NCBI RefSeq assembly: GCF_028890485.2
Contig: NZ_JARCHV010000001.1
Location: forward strand, 1,275,698-1,339,697
Source: Planococcus sp. SK3692
GTDB lineage: Bacteria; Bacillota; Bacilli; Bacillales_A; Planococcaceae
DNA: 64,000 nt
Direction of reading: 5' to 3'
Shown here: piece by piece, positions 27,082 to 35,898 of the stretch
Layout of the letters: the number at the start of each line of letters is the position of its first letter
Numbering within the stretch: the stretch's first letter is position 1
Notes under the pieces: model-generated
The model's database searches: none
Told to the model about the DNA's origin: nothing
Seen by the model: only the letters and a program-made list of their open reading frames with translations
Made by a program: the position numbers and the translations under genes

Positions 27082-28311
27082 ATGGCAACTTTGGGGGAAC
27101 GGATTAAACAGATACGTAAGCAGCAAGGCCTGACTTTGCAGGCACTTGCTGGCGAAGAACTATCGAAAGGCATGCTCAGTTTGATTGAAAACAATAAAGC
27201 GAATCCGTCCATGGAGAGCCTTTCGTATATCGCGGAACGGCTTGGGATCGAGCGCAATGAATTGCTTCAGGAAATGCCGACCGCGGAGCTTCGCGCGTTG
27301 CTCGATGAAATCGAAGAAAAGCGCCGAAACGTTTCAGGCACAAGCGATGAGATGATGTCAGGATTTGAGGAAATTGCAGAACGTATCCATCCTTACGTAG
27401 AGAAACTGCCATTTCGCTACGAATCGGCGCGGCTGCTTGAAATCTATAGCCGCTGCTGCTATCAAACGAAACGCTATGAGTGGAAACCGGCGTTCGACCG
27501 GGCGGAAGCGATTTACGAACAATTGCATTTGATCAATTCTGTCGCCGACCTTCATATGTTCAGAGCGCTCACGAAATTGAGTGAGCGTAGATATGAAGAA
27601 GCACTGGAGACTTTGCAAGCATCACGCAAGATGTTTGAAGAGCAAGCTGGTGTGCTAGATCCGCTAAAAAAACTCGACTTTGATTATTACGAATCGATCC
27701 TATATTCCGCGACTGGCGATAAAGTGAATGCTCGACGATTGATGGAAGAGGCAATCACTTATTCGAAGAAACACCAGGTTTTCTACCAAATTAATGCGCT
27801 TTACCGGCTTGCTGGTTTTGAAGCCTTGCTCGCAGGAGATTTGGAGCGCAAAAACTATTATATTGGCAAACTCCGGCTGTTTGCGGAATTCTCGGAAGAT
27901 GAAGAAATTACCGCTTATGCCAATGCCATCGAAATCCATTATTTGAATTCATTCACCCATGAATATGAAAAAGCAGATGAACTGCTGGAAGAAAACCGTA
28001 AGCAATTGGGGATGAACGATTATTACTATTTGGAAAAAGGAAAAGCATTATATGGAATGAAACGCTATGCTGAAGCACTGGATTTCTTTAAACAACATCG
28101 AATGAACCCCTTTATGCCGCACCCATACGACCTATCGATGCATTACGAAAAAGAAGCCTATATGGCGCTCATCTACGAACAGATGGGAGATCATGAACAA
28201 GCAAAAGTCTATGCGCAACAAGCAAAAGAACTGATTGAGCCGATGCCGGATCTCCCATATAAACAATTCATCTTAGAGACATACCGGAAAATCTTGAGCA
28301 AGACGGACTGA
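27082..28311 (+). CDS. XRE-family regulator with TPR repeats
   Basis: A 409-residue protein. Residues 4-60 are a Cro/C1-type helix-turn-helix (GERIKQIRKQQGLTLQALAG, KGMLSLIENNKANPS), and the rest is helical TPR-like repeats (for example RRYEEALETLQASR, KRYAEALDFFKQH, DHEQAKVYAQQAKEL). This is the plan of RRNPP-like or Rgg-like regulators that respond to a ligand or peptide, but no signal-peptide gene is seen nearby. AGGTGAG precedes the ATG. Divergent from the MFS exporter. Confidence 0.85.
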   Translation: MATLGERIKQIRKQQGLTLQALAGEELSKGMLSLIENNKANPSMESLSYIAERLGIERNELLQEMPTAELRALLDEIEEKRRNVSGTSDEMMSGFEEIAERIHPYVEKLPFRYESARLLEIYSRCCYQTKRYEWKPAFDRAEAIYEQLHLINSVADLHMFRALTKLSERRYEEALETLQASRKMFEEQAGVLDPLKKLDFDYYESILYSATGDKVNARRLMEEAITYSKKHQVFYQINALYRLAGFEALLAGDLERKNYYIGKLRLFAEFSEDEEITAYANAIEIHYLNSFTHEYEKADELLEENRKQLGMNDYYYLEKGKALYGMKRYAEALDFFKQHRMNPFMPHPYDLSMHYEKEAYMALIYEQMGDHEQAKVYAQQAKELIEPMPDLPYKQFILETYRKILSKTD

Positions 28312-28340
28312 ACATCAAGGTCCACGCAAAACGGCAGGAA

Positions 28341-28374
28341 AGATAAGAGCGAACTACGTGAGAGCTTATCTTTT
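28341..28374 (+). terminator. Terminator after the XRE-TPR gene
   Basis: AGATAAG and CTTATCT form a hairpin with a long loop, followed by TT; a weaker candidate. Confidence 0.6.
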
Positions 28375-28459
28375 CGATGTAATGCTCTGTAGTATTAAGC
28401 AAAATCATTAACGAGCAAACGCTTCTTCAAATACTGAGACAGGGCTTTGATTCTTGAAT

Positions 28460-28497
28460 AAGAAAAGGCAGGAGACGCGGGTCTCCTGCCTTTTCTT
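28460..28497. terminator. Strong terminator of the FAD oxidoreductase gene
   Basis: A perfect 17-bp stem (28460-28476 with 28481-28497) with a 4-nt loop and AAGAAAA/TTTTCTT ends. The gene's stop codon (28496-28498) overlaps the stem. Confidence 0.9.
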
Positions 28498-29617
28498 ATT
28501 CAATTTCTTCGAAAGCTTCTTCAATGTCATATAAGCTAATGTCGAGATCCGGGGTTTCCCCGATCGCAAGTTTCGCGAGCTGCATGCCGAGATAAGGCCC
28601 TGCCGTGAGCCCCGATGCGCCGAGTGCATTAGCCGCAAAAAGCTGCGCTTGCCCAGGCACTTGCCCGATGAACGGCAAGGCGCTGAGTGTTGCCGGGCGG
28701 AAACCCGTTGAGGCTCCTGTGAACTCAGCTGCGGCAAGTCCTGGGGCGACGTCCAAGGTTTTTTCCAGGATATGAAAAATACCGCCAGCAGTCAGTTTAT
28801 CATCGAAACCGGTGTTGTTCTCATGCGTCGCACCCGCAACGATGCGCCCATCCTCAAACGGCACGATGTATTGCCCGAATGGCACCATCGCAACCGGCCA
28901 GTCGCCTGTTCCCGCGTCGCCAGATTGCAAATGCAAAATCTGCGCTTTTTGCGGAACGACTTTCAACTGAAGCCCAAGCGGCATGAACAGTTCCGCCGCC
29001 CACGCACCGCCTGCAGAGATGAGACGGTCTCCACTCATCTGCTCTCCGTTTACTTCGACGCCTATCGCTTGATCTGCTTCTATTAGCAGCTGGGCGTCGC
29101 CTTGGATGAACCTTGCACCTAAGCTCTTGGCGGAGCGGATCAGCGCATCGCGGATTGCCCCTCCGTCGACGCGCGCTGCCCCGCTCACATACAAAGAGCC
29201 GTAGCGGTCGCCGGCATACGGGAACCGGGCTTTCGTTTGTTCCGGTGTCAGCCGTTCGAGCTCGCCCATCTCAGGCGAGCCAGCTTGGCGTTCGCGTGCT
29301 TTTTGCTCCATCTTGTCGAGTTTCGATTCTTCGTGGATGCTGACGATGCCCACTTGTTTATAGCCAGTTTCTTTCTCTCCGAGCGCTTCAAGTTCCTTGA
29401 TAAGCACAGGATAATATGCGGCGCCGTTTGAAGCGAGACGGTACCAGGCCTGGTTGCGCCTTTGAGAGATCCACGGGCAGACAATACCCGCTGCCGCACC
29501 TGTCGCCTGGCCGCGGTCCGCCCGGTCGATCAATGTGACGCTATTCCCGGCTTTCGCTGCGTAATATGCCGCACTTGCCCCGACGATGCCGGAGCCGATG
29601 ATGATGATCGATTTCAT
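28496..29617 (-). CDS. FAD-dependent oxidoreductase (DAO family, glycine/D-amino acid oxidase-like)
   Basis: A 373-residue protein. IIIIGSGIVGASAAYYAAK is the N-terminal FAD-binding fold, GAAAGIVCPWIS follows, and GFRPATLSALPFIG with ANALGASGLTAGP near the C-terminus closes the FAD site, as in DAO enzymes (ThiO/DadA/YurR group). It should oxidise an amine-containing small molecule; the substrate is unknown. Not in a thiamine cluster, so ThiO is not supported. Confidence 0.82.
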   Translation of the reverse strand: MKSIIIIGSGIVGASAAYYAAKAGNSVTLIDRADRGQATGAAAGIVCPWISQRRNQAWYRLASNGAAYYPVLIKELEALGEKETGYKQVGIVSIHEESKLDKMEQKARERQAGSPEMGELERLTPEQTKARFPYAGDRYGSLYVSGAARVDGGAIRDALIRSAKSLGARFIQGDAQLLIEADQAIGVEVNGEQMSGDRLISAGGAWAAELFMPLGLQLKVVPQKAQILHLQSGDAGTGDWPVAMVPFGQYIVPFEDGRIVAGATHENNTGFDDKLTAGGIFHILEKTLDVAPGLAAAEFTGASTGFRPATLSALPFIGQVPGQAQLFAANALGASGLTAGPYLGMQLAKLAIGETPDLDISLYDIEEAFEEIE

Positions 29618-29695
29618 TTTTCTGCACCTTGCTTCCTTGACAATCTTCTTTCCATTCTAACGAATCGCGGCAGGAGACTCAAATTATGCTGGGCT

Positions 29696-29721
29696 GGATT
29701 GGAAATCTTCATTTGGGGTAA
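29696..29721 (+). promoter_or_regulatory. Possible sigma-B promoter of the MBL-fold gene
   Basis: GGATTG, 14 bp, GGGTAA. Spacing is right but both boxes depart from consensus. Confidence 0.32.
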
Positions 29722-29769
29722 AGCAAACATATGAAGAAAATCCAATGGACGAATCTGAAGGAGGAATCA

Positions 29770-30621
29770 ATGTTTATGGAACGCAGCACTGAAACTGAGG
29801 CCATCATGCCGATGACATCGATCCGCAGCGGCTCGGGCATCGAAATCGCTCCGGATACGTATTGTTATACGACGAAAATCTCCAATGTCTTCTTGATCGG
29901 GAACCCTTCCATCAGCCCGCGCTGGGTATTGGTGGATGCTGGCATGCCACATTCTGCTGATAAGATTTTAAAGGAAGCCGAGAAACGCTTTGGCCCCGAC
30001 CAGCAATTACAGTCGATCTTACTGACGCATGGCCATTTCGACCATGTCGGCGCACTCATCGATATTCTTGAAAAACATCCGGTCTCTGTCTATGCACACC
30101 CTGAAGAATTTCCGTACTTGACCGGAAAAGAAGACTATCCTGAGCCCGATTCCACTGTAGAAGGCGGAATGGTCGCGAAAATGTCCAAAACTTTCCCGGT
30201 AAAAGCTATCGATATTTCCGATCATTTGGTTGAGCTTCCGGCAGACGGCAGCATCCCAGACCTTCCGAATTGGCGCTGGCTCCATACACCCGGCCATACA
30301 AAAGGCCACGTCTCGTTCTTCAAGGACGTCGGCCGCGTATTAATTGCAGGAGATGCCTTCGTCACCGTCAAGCAGGATTCACTTTATAAAGTGATGCGCC
30401 AGAAAAAAGAAGTGCACGGCCCGCCGGTTTATTTAACGACCGATTGGCGCGCCGCCTGGGAATCGGTGTCCAAACTTGTGGACTTGAAACCTTCTTTTGC
30501 TGCCACTGGACACGGCAAGCCAATGAAAGGCTCTGTCTTGGCAAAAGGCCTCGTTGAGCTGGTGGATCATTTCCCTGATGTCGCCGTTCCGTCTCACGGA
30601 AAGTTTGTCCATACGAAATAA
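29770..30621 (+). CDS. MBL-fold metallo-hydrolase
   Basis: A 283-residue metallo-beta-lactamase-fold protein. THGHFDHVG is the zinc motif HxHxDH, HTPGHTKGHVSF the next ligand His, IAGDAFVTV the bridging Asp, and TGHGKPM the last His. It resembles B. subtilis YflN-type hydrolases; the substrate is unknown. ATG 29770 has AAGGAGG before it, so the upstream extension to 29731 is not used. Confidence 0.83.
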   Translation: MFMERSTETEAIMPMTSIRSGSGIEIAPDTYCYTTKISNVFLIGNPSISPRWVLVDAGMPHSADKILKEAEKRFGPDQQLQSILLTHGHFDHVGALIDILEKHPVSVYAHPEEFPYLTGKEDYPEPDSTVEGGMVAKMSKTFPVKAIDISDHLVELPADGSIPDLPNWRWLHTPGHTKGHVSFFKDVGRVLIAGDAFVTVKQDSLYKVMRQKKEVHGPPVYLTTDWRAAWESVSKLVDLKPSFAATGHGKPMKGSVLAKGLVELVDHFPDVAVPSHGKFVHTK

Positions 30622-30630
30622 ATGGTCAAA

Positions 30631-30659
30631 AGAGCGCTTTCACAGGCGTTCTTTTTTTT
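30631..30659 (+). terminator. Terminator after the MBL-fold gene
   Basis: AGAGCGC pairs with GCGTTCT (one G-T), followed by seven Ts. Confidence 0.85.
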
Positions 30660-30696
30660 AACGTCAATAAAAGTTTTGGAACTTTTCAGAAATCCT

Positions 30697-30722
30697 GTTT
30701 AGCTTTACCTAAATATGGGTAT
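30697..30722 (+). promoter_or_regulatory. Sigma-B promoter of the sucrose-phosphate-type cassette
   Basis: GTTTAG (30697-30702), a 14-bp spacer and GGGTAT (30717-30722): one base off the sigma-B consensus. It lies about 60 bp before the glycosyltransferase start and just after a strong terminator. Confidence 0.85.
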
Positions 30723-30782
30723 ATATAATATGCACTCCCGCCTTTTTTTGAGGGAGGAACTAACGAACGGAGATGAACGACA

Positions 30783-32045
30783 ATGACCAAACAAGTGCTT
30801 TTTGTATCAGACCATGGCGATCCTTTGGCAAAGCTCGGCGGAAAGCAAGCAGGCGGCCAAAATAATTACGTCAAGCAACTGGCACTCGCTCTTGAAACTA
30901 GAGGGTGGCAGGTGGATGTCGTGACCCATTGGTGCGATGAAAATGCCCCACAAATTGAACATTTCGGCGAACGCTGCCGCGTGATCCGTGTAGAAGCGGG
31001 CTTCAAAGGATTCGTTTCAAAAAACGAAATGTATTCCATGCTCCCGGCATTTTATGAAGAAATGAAACAGCTATTGCCGCTATCGAATTATGATATCGTC
31101 CATACCCATTATTGGCTTTCGGGATTGATCGGCAAAAAGCTCAAAGAAGAATTCGGGCTGCCTTATATCCATACATCCCACTCGCTCGGATGGGCGAAAG
31201 AAGAAGCGACCGGTACGCATGATGCGCGGCGCGAAAAAGCGGAAGAAACCGTACTTGCCCATAGCGACCATATTTTGGCTACGACAAATACAGAAAAACA
31301 AGTAATTAAAGAGAACGTTTACGCTGCTTCTCCCATCTCAGTAATCCCCATCGGAGTCGACGAGGCGTTCCGCGTCCGCGGCAGCCGACACCATATCCGG
31401 AAAAAATTCGGCTACGAGGACCCCCTCTTCGTTTTTGCAGGCCGTCTGGAAGCAACGAAAGGCATTTTTACTTTATTGAAAGCTTTCAAGCTTCTTGCAG
31501 AAAAAAGCGGCAGCCGCTACACGCCTGAACTGGTGATTGCCGGCGGTGAACCTGATGCCATCGATGCGGAAACTGGATTGCCGAAAGACCCTGAGCTGCG
31601 CAAAGCGGTAAGAGGCATTGAACAGCATGTCCGCTTTGTGGGGCCGAAAAACCAAGAGCAATTGGCATTGCTATTCAATTCAGCTACCGCCACCATCGTC
31701 CCGAGTTTCTACGAATCGTTCGGCATGGTTGCAGCTGAAGCACAAGCCTGCGGAAGCCCTGTTATTGCTTCAAAAGTCGGCGGATTGAAAAACGTCGTCG
31801 AAGACGGCGTCAGCGGTTTGCTTGTCGAATCGCAAAATGAGATCGACCTGGCGATTGCTATGGAAGTACTTTCCGTCAACTCGCTGCTAGTTGAACGCCT
31901 TAGCCGCCAAGCCGTGCGCATCGCCCGCAAAGATTTCAACTGGGTGAGCATTTCAAAAAGAATAAATACATTGTATGAGGTGATTATCCGTGAACGGAGC
32001 AACACACTTGCTAGCGACCGACCTGGACGGAACCTTAGTCGGTGA
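30783..32045 (+). CDS. GT4 glycosyltransferase, sucrose-phosphate-synthase-like
   Basis: A 420-residue GT-B enzyme. KQAGGQNNYVKQLALAL with HTHYWLSGLIG in the N-terminal half matches sucrose-phosphate synthases; FAGRLEATKGIFTLLKAF and SFYESFGMVAAEA (ExFGx4E) form the nucleotide-sugar site. It should join a nucleotide-activated glucose (or mannose) to fructose-6-phosphate. The next gene is the matching phosphatase type. Mannosylfructose-phosphate synthase is an alternative. Sigma-B control fits an osmolyte. It overlaps the next gene by 56 nt. Confidence 0.85.
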   Translation: MTKQVLFVSDHGDPLAKLGGKQAGGQNNYVKQLALALETRGWQVDVVTHWCDENAPQIEHFGERCRVIRVEAGFKGFVSKNEMYSMLPAFYEEMKQLLPLSNYDIVHTHYWLSGLIGKKLKEEFGLPYIHTSHSLGWAKEEATGTHDARREKAEETVLAHSDHILATTNTEKQVIKENVYAASPISVIPIGVDEAFRVRGSRHHIRKKFGYEDPLFVFAGRLEATKGIFTLLKAFKLLAEKSGSRYTPELVIAGGEPDAIDAETGLPKDPELRKAVRGIEQHVRFVGPKNQEQLALLFNSATATIVPSFYESFGMVAAEAQACGSPVIASKVGGLKNVVEDGVSGLLVESQNEIDLAIAMEVLSVNSLLVERLSRQAVRIARKDFNWVSISKRINTLYEVIIRERSNTLASDRPGRNLSR

Positions 32046-32709
32046 TAGAGCCGGATTAAAGGAATTGCTGGATTTTTATGAACAGCAGCCCTACGAAGTC
32101 GGCTTGATCTATATTACCGGCCGCCATCTCGCCTCGGCACGCCAGCTGATTGCAGATGAAGGGCTCCCGATTCCAAAAGCGCTCGTCACCGACGTTGGGA
32201 CCGAAATCTATATGGGAACCGGTTTCCTGAAAGATGAACATTGGGAAGCCCATTTGATGGACGATTGGGCGCCTGAACAAATCGAAGCGCTAGCGAAAAC
32301 AATCGACGGTTTGGCTCCACAGGATTTGCCTGTAACAAGCCGGCGCTCCTATCATGTCACGGATGCACAAGCGGTTGAACAGTTCCGTAACTTGCTCGAA
32401 GCAGAAAAGGTACCCCATAAGCTGATTTTCAGCGGCGGCAAGGATTTGGATATCCTGCCTCCGAATAGCGGAAAAGGCCAGGCGCTCCGCTATTTATTGG
32501 AACGCCACGGCATTTCAGATGCTAAACTATTGGTCGCGGGTGATTCCGGAAATGACTTGGAAATGCTGACACTCGGTTTCCCTTCCGTCATCGTAGGAAA
32601 CGCCCAGCCCGAACTCAAAATCCACGAAGAGCATCCGCTCATTTTCCGCGCGAATCGCCATTGCGCCGGTGGAATTTATGAAGCGTGGAACCATTTTCAT
32701 TTAGACTGA
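31990..32709 (+). CDS. HAD-family sucrose-phosphatase-like enzyme
   Basis: A 239-residue HAD phosphatase of the S6PP type. LATDLDGTLVGD holds the nucleophile Asp11 and acid Asp13, YITGR the second motif, and GDSGNDLEML the metal-binding motif. It should remove phosphate from the disaccharide phosphate made by the preceding enzyme. GTG 31990 has GAGGTGA 6 nt before it. The 56-nt overlap implies tight co-expression. Confidence 0.85.
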   Translation: MNGATHLLATDLDGTLVGDRAGLKELLDFYEQQPYEVGLIYITGRHLASARQLIADEGLPIPKALVTDVGTEIYMGTGFLKDEHWEAHLMDDWAPEQIEALAKTIDGLAPQDLPVTSRRSYHVTDAQAVEQFRNLLEAEKVPHKLIFSGGKDLDILPPNSGKGQALRYLLERHGISDAKLLVAGDSGNDLEMLTLGFPSVIVGNAQPELKIHEEHPLIFRANRHCAGGIYEAWNHFHLD

Positions 32710-32745
32710 ACCCTTTGGAGAACTTGTTTCTTCCAAAGGGTTTTC
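32709..32745 (+). terminator. Terminator of the osmolyte cassette
   Basis: A perfect 11-bp stem AACCCTTTGGA/TCCAAAGGGTT is followed by TTCT. Confidence 0.85.
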
Positions 32746-32767
32746 TAATGGTGCTATGGGTAATCAT

Positions 32768-32795
32768 TTGTTTTTTCAGCTATTTCGTTTATATT
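32768..32795 (+). promoter_or_regulatory. SigA-type promoter of the squalene/phytoene-synthase-like gene
   Basis: TTGTTT, a 16-bp spacer and TATATT, 82 bp before the start codon. Confidence 0.55.
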
Positions 32796-32876
32796 TAGAA
32801 GGAAGACATTTTACGAATCAAGTGGGCAAAGCCCATACATAAGCACGTTCAAAATCCACATAAAGGAGGACTGAAG

Positions 32877-33707
32877 ATGAGCAAAGTCGCCAATCTGCAA
32901 AAAGAATCACTCGCGATGCTGAAACAAACGAGCCGTACCTTTTTCATTCCAATCAGCTTTTTGGATCCTGTCCTGAAGAAAACCGTTGGCTCCGCCTATT
33001 TGTGCATGCGCGCAATTGATGAAATTGAAGATCATCCCGAGCTTCCAGCTGAAGTGAAAGCGTCTCTTCTACGCTCCATCCAACATATGCTCGAAACAAA
33101 TATTGACGAAACGGAGTACGCGGCACTTGTCGCCCCGTACGCGGACGATTTGCCATCCGTGACGATGCGGCTTCCCGATTGGGTCGAAGTGTGCCCACCC
33201 GAAATCCGAGGAAAAGTGCTCGAGTCGACAGCCATCATGGCTGGCGGTATGGCCAAATGGGTCGAAAAAGATTGGGTCATCCATACGCGCGAAGACCTGG
33301 ACGATTACACTTATTATGTCGCAGGGCTCGTCGGCGTCATGCTTTCCGATCTTTGGAGATGGCATGACGGCACTGAAACCGATACAGAACTTGCCATAGG
33401 ATTCGGCCGTGGATTGCAGGCTGTCAATATGCTGCGCAATTACGATGAAGATTACGAACGCGGCGTCACGTTCGTGCCAGACGGCTGGACGCGCGACGAT
33501 ATGTTCAGCTATGCGCGCGAAAACCTGTCGCAAGCCGATCAATACGTAAGATCCATTAAAAACAAACGCATCCTCATGTTCTGCAAAGTGCCGCTTGCAC
33601 TTGCCCACAGCACCTTAAAAGCGCTCAAGTCCGGCAAGGAAAAGATGAGCCGCCAGGAAGTCGAAGGCATTGTCGAACAATTAAAAGAAGAAGAACGCCT
33701 CAGCTAA
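32877..33707 (+). CDS. Squalene/phytoene synthase-family protein
   Basis: A 276-residue all-helical prenyl-transfer-fold protein. AIDEIEDHP (residues 46-54) is the first Asp-rich DxxxD motif, YYVAGLVGVMLSDLW the central helix, and NMLRNYDEDYERG the second motif. In the usual second motif the residue after LR is Asp; here it is Asn. Condensing activity is therefore uncertain; it could be a divergent squalene synthase or a phosphatase-like member such as YisP. No carotenoid desaturase gene is nearby. AAAGGAGG precedes the ATG. Confidence 0.8.
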   Translation: MSKVANLQKESLAMLKQTSRTFFIPISFLDPVLKKTVGSAYLCMRAIDEIEDHPELPAEVKASLLRSIQHMLETNIDETEYAALVAPYADDLPSVTMRLPDWVEVCPPEIRGKVLESTAIMAGGMAKWVEKDWVIHTREDLDDYTYYVAGLVGVMLSDLWRWHDGTETDTELAIGFGRGLQAVNMLRNYDEDYERGVTFVPDGWTRDDMFSYARENLSQADQYVRSIKNKRILMFCKVPLALAHSTLKALKSGKEKMSRQEVEGIVEQLKEEERLS

Positions 33708-33712
33708 ATACA

Positions 33713-33745
33713 ACTGCACTCTATGAATGAGAGTGCAGTTTTTTA
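33713..33745 (+). terminator. Terminator after the synthase-like gene
   Basis: A perfect 10-bp stem ACTGCACTCT/AGAGTGCAGT is followed by six Ts. Confidence 0.93.
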
Positions 33746-33885
33746 TTGCCATAATTTGATCATCCAGTTAATTACATAAGAATCAATTAATAGTAAACAC
33801 TATCCGACCGGCTCTTCCTTTCTTTCAGTTGCACAACTAGACTATACTAGAAGCAATAAACAATTATCCATAAAGGAGAATGGTC

Positions 33886-35343
33886 ATGACCGTCACCATT
33901 ATCAGTGTGTTGACTGCTGCAATCTTCATCTTGAATATTTTCTTGGCAGCGGCGCTAGTGTTTCTGGAACGCCGGGACGCTTCCTCCACTTGGGCATGGT
34001 TATTGGTTCTATTCTTTGTTCCAATTGCCGGGTTCTTCATTTACTTATTGCTCGGCCGTAAACTGCGGCAAAAAAAGCTTTTTAAATGGGAAGAAGGCCG
34101 CAAACGCATTGGGATTGAAAGCCTGATTGCGCATCAAATGAATGAAATCCATGACGGCACTTTCCCGTTCCACGATGTCAGCACGAAAGATTACAGCAAT
34201 TTGATTTACCTTCATTTGCGCAATAACGGCGCTTTGTTGACACAAAACAATCATGTGAAAATCTTCAACGACGGCCGGGAAAAGTTTGATGCCTTGATTC
34301 GCGATATCGAACAGGCACAAGACCATATCCACATCCAATATTATATTTTTAGGCTGGATCAGCTCGGCAACCGCATCATGGACGCTTTGCTCGCCAAAGC
34401 GAAAGAAGGCGTGAAAGTACGTCTGTTATATGATGACATGGGCTCCCGCAGTTTAAGCAAACGCCATTTCAAGGAATTTTCAGCAGCTGGCGGCGAAGTG
34501 GAAACTTTCTTTCCTTCCATCATGCCAATCATCAATCCCCGGCTGAACTACCGGAACCACCGTAAAATCGTCGTCATTGACGGAAAGATCGGCTATATCG
34601 GCGGCTTTAACGTCGGCGAGGAGTACCTCGGACTCAACCGCCGCTTCGGCTATTGGCGCGATACCCATCTGCGGCTGGAAGGCAATGCCCTGTACCCGCT
34701 CCAGACCCGCTTTATCCTCGACTGGAATCAGGCCTCCGCGCGGCATGACATTGAATACGATGAAGCCTATTTCCCGCCACAGCCTGAAGAAGGGTCGACT
34801 TCGATGCAGATCGTCTCCAGCGGTCCGGACGAGGAATGGGAACAGATTAAAGACGGCTATTTAAAGCTGATTCATTTGGCGCGTGAATATATTTATATCC
34901 AGACGCCGTATTTCATTCCGGATGCGAGTTTCTATGACGCGCTTCGGATTGCGGCGCTGTCTGGAATCGATGTGCGCATCATGATTCCAAACAAGCCGGA
35001 CCATCCCTTCGTCTATTGGGCGACGTATTCTTATGCCGGCCAGATGTTGCGCGCCGGAGCCCGTGTGTTCATTTACGATAACGGCTTCCTGCATACGAAA
35101 ATGATCGTCATTGACGACGAAGCGTCAACGGTCGGAACAGCGAATATCGATGTCCGCAGCTTCAAGTTGAACTTCGAAGTGAATGCTTTCATTTACGATG
35201 AGAAGGTGTCGATGGAATTGGCCAATCTTTTCAGGCAGGATACGGAATTGTCGTCAGAACTGACTTATGAGATGTATATGGCAAGAACCCGCATGATCAA
35301 ATCGAAGGAATCCATCGCCCGCTTGTTGGCACCGATTCTGTAA
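33886..35343 (+). CDS. cls: Cardiolipin synthase
   Basis: A 485-residue phospholipase-D-superfamily enzyme that condenses two phosphatidylglycerols to cardiolipin. Two N-terminal membrane helices (about residues 3-55) precede two HKD motifs, HRKIVVIDGKIGYIGGFN and HTKMIVIDDEASTVGTANID. ATG 33886 has AAAGGAG 7 nt before; ATG 33880 is too close to it. Monocistronic. Confidence 0.94.
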   Translation: MTVTIISVLTAAIFILNIFLAAALVFLERRDASSTWAWLLVLFFVPIAGFFIYLLLGRKLRQKKLFKWEEGRKRIGIESLIAHQMNEIHDGTFPFHDVSTKDYSNLIYLHLRNNGALLTQNNHVKIFNDGREKFDALIRDIEQAQDHIHIQYYIFRLDQLGNRIMDALLAKAKEGVKVRLLYDDMGSRSLSKRHFKEFSAAGGEVETFFPSIMPIINPRLNYRNHRKIVVIDGKIGYIGGFNVGEEYLGLNRRFGYWRDTHLRLEGNALYPLQTRFILDWNQASARHDIEYDEAYFPPQPEEGSTSMQIVSSGPDEEWEQIKDGYLKLIHLAREYIYIQTPYFIPDASFYDALRIAALSGIDVRIMIPNKPDHPFVYWATYSYAGQMLRAGARVFIYDNGFLHTKMIVIDDEASTVGTANIDVRSFKLNFEVNAFIYDEKVSMELANLFRQDTELSSELTYEMYMARTRMIKSKESIARLLAPIL

Positions 35344-35354
35344 TCAAACCAGTG

Positions 35355-35386
35355 AACGCCCTTTCCATTTGGAAGGGCGTTTTTTC
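35355..35386 (+). terminator. cls terminator
   Basis: AACGCCCTTTCC pairs with GGAAGGGCGTT around ATTT, followed by six Ts. Confidence 0.93.
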
Positions 35387-35465
35387 GTTTGGTGAATTGT
35401 ATGTACTAAGGGATCTTCTTTCATCAACAATGGTAGTAAAAGTATATGGGAGAGATTACGCTTCA

Positions 35466-35562
35466 AGGGGACGCTTTCCGGAGGGCTCGCATTGAGCCGC
35501 TTCGATCGCTGCGCGCTCTGCAGGGTCTCAATTGTCTCGCTGATCCTCCCGGAGTCGCCCCT
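35466..35562. repeat. GC-rich nested inverted repeat (97 bp)
   Basis: The outer ends AGGGG and CCCCT pair, then CCGGAGG/CCTCCCGG and ATTGAG/CTCAAT pair inward, giving a long imperfect cruciform. From memory it resembles a dispersed extragenic repeat common in Bacillaceae genomes. No reading frame of note. Confidence 0.6.
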
Positions 35563-35682
35563 TTCCACTTCATCTCTATTTTTAGAGAGGAAATGAAATT
35601 CATCACACACTGAAGTAAGCGCGGAAAGCTTTAACCAGCTTCGTAAACTCAAATTGAACAGCGCACGCAACTTCTCTGCAAT

Positions 35683-35758
35683 TATCAAGTCCAGCTAGGC
35701 TTGCCCACCAGCCGATGAAAACAATTAACAGTGACACGTCTTCGCACTCAATATCCAA
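35683..35758. repeat. Direct repeat copy A (76 bp)
   Basis: Aligns without gaps to copy B at 35899-35974; about 59 of 76 bases are identical by eye. It starts TATCAAGTCCAGCTA and ends ATATCCAA. Confidence 0.75.
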
Positions 35759-35798
35759 TGAAATCTAAAAGCCGAACCGCGCATACGGGCGAGCCGAA

Positions 35799-35831
35799 GC
35801 CATAAGACAAGTGCCCTTCTTGGCTTATGGC
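35799..35831. repeat. Hairpin element between the direct repeats
   Basis: GCCATAAG (35799-35806) and CTTATGGC (35824-35831) form an 8-bp stem, followed by a second GC-rich hairpin (GCCT..CCC/GGG..GGC). The whole 35.77-35.87 kb stretch lies between repeat copies A and B and encodes nothing recognisable. Confidence 0.5.
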
Positions 35832-35898
35832 GAAAGGCCTGCCCCAAGCGGGAGGCGGCTATTTAGAGATACGCGCAATAACGAACGATACATCTCAC

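Noticed and set aside
28408..28737. 109-codon frame overlapping the FAD oxidoreductase
   Set aside because: Out-of-frame shadow of the oxidoreductase; it crosses the terminator.
35344..35688. 114-codon minus-strand reading frame after cls
   Set aside because: It runs through the terminator and the GC-rich inverted repeat, has no ribosome site and low-complexity, non-protein-like sequence.
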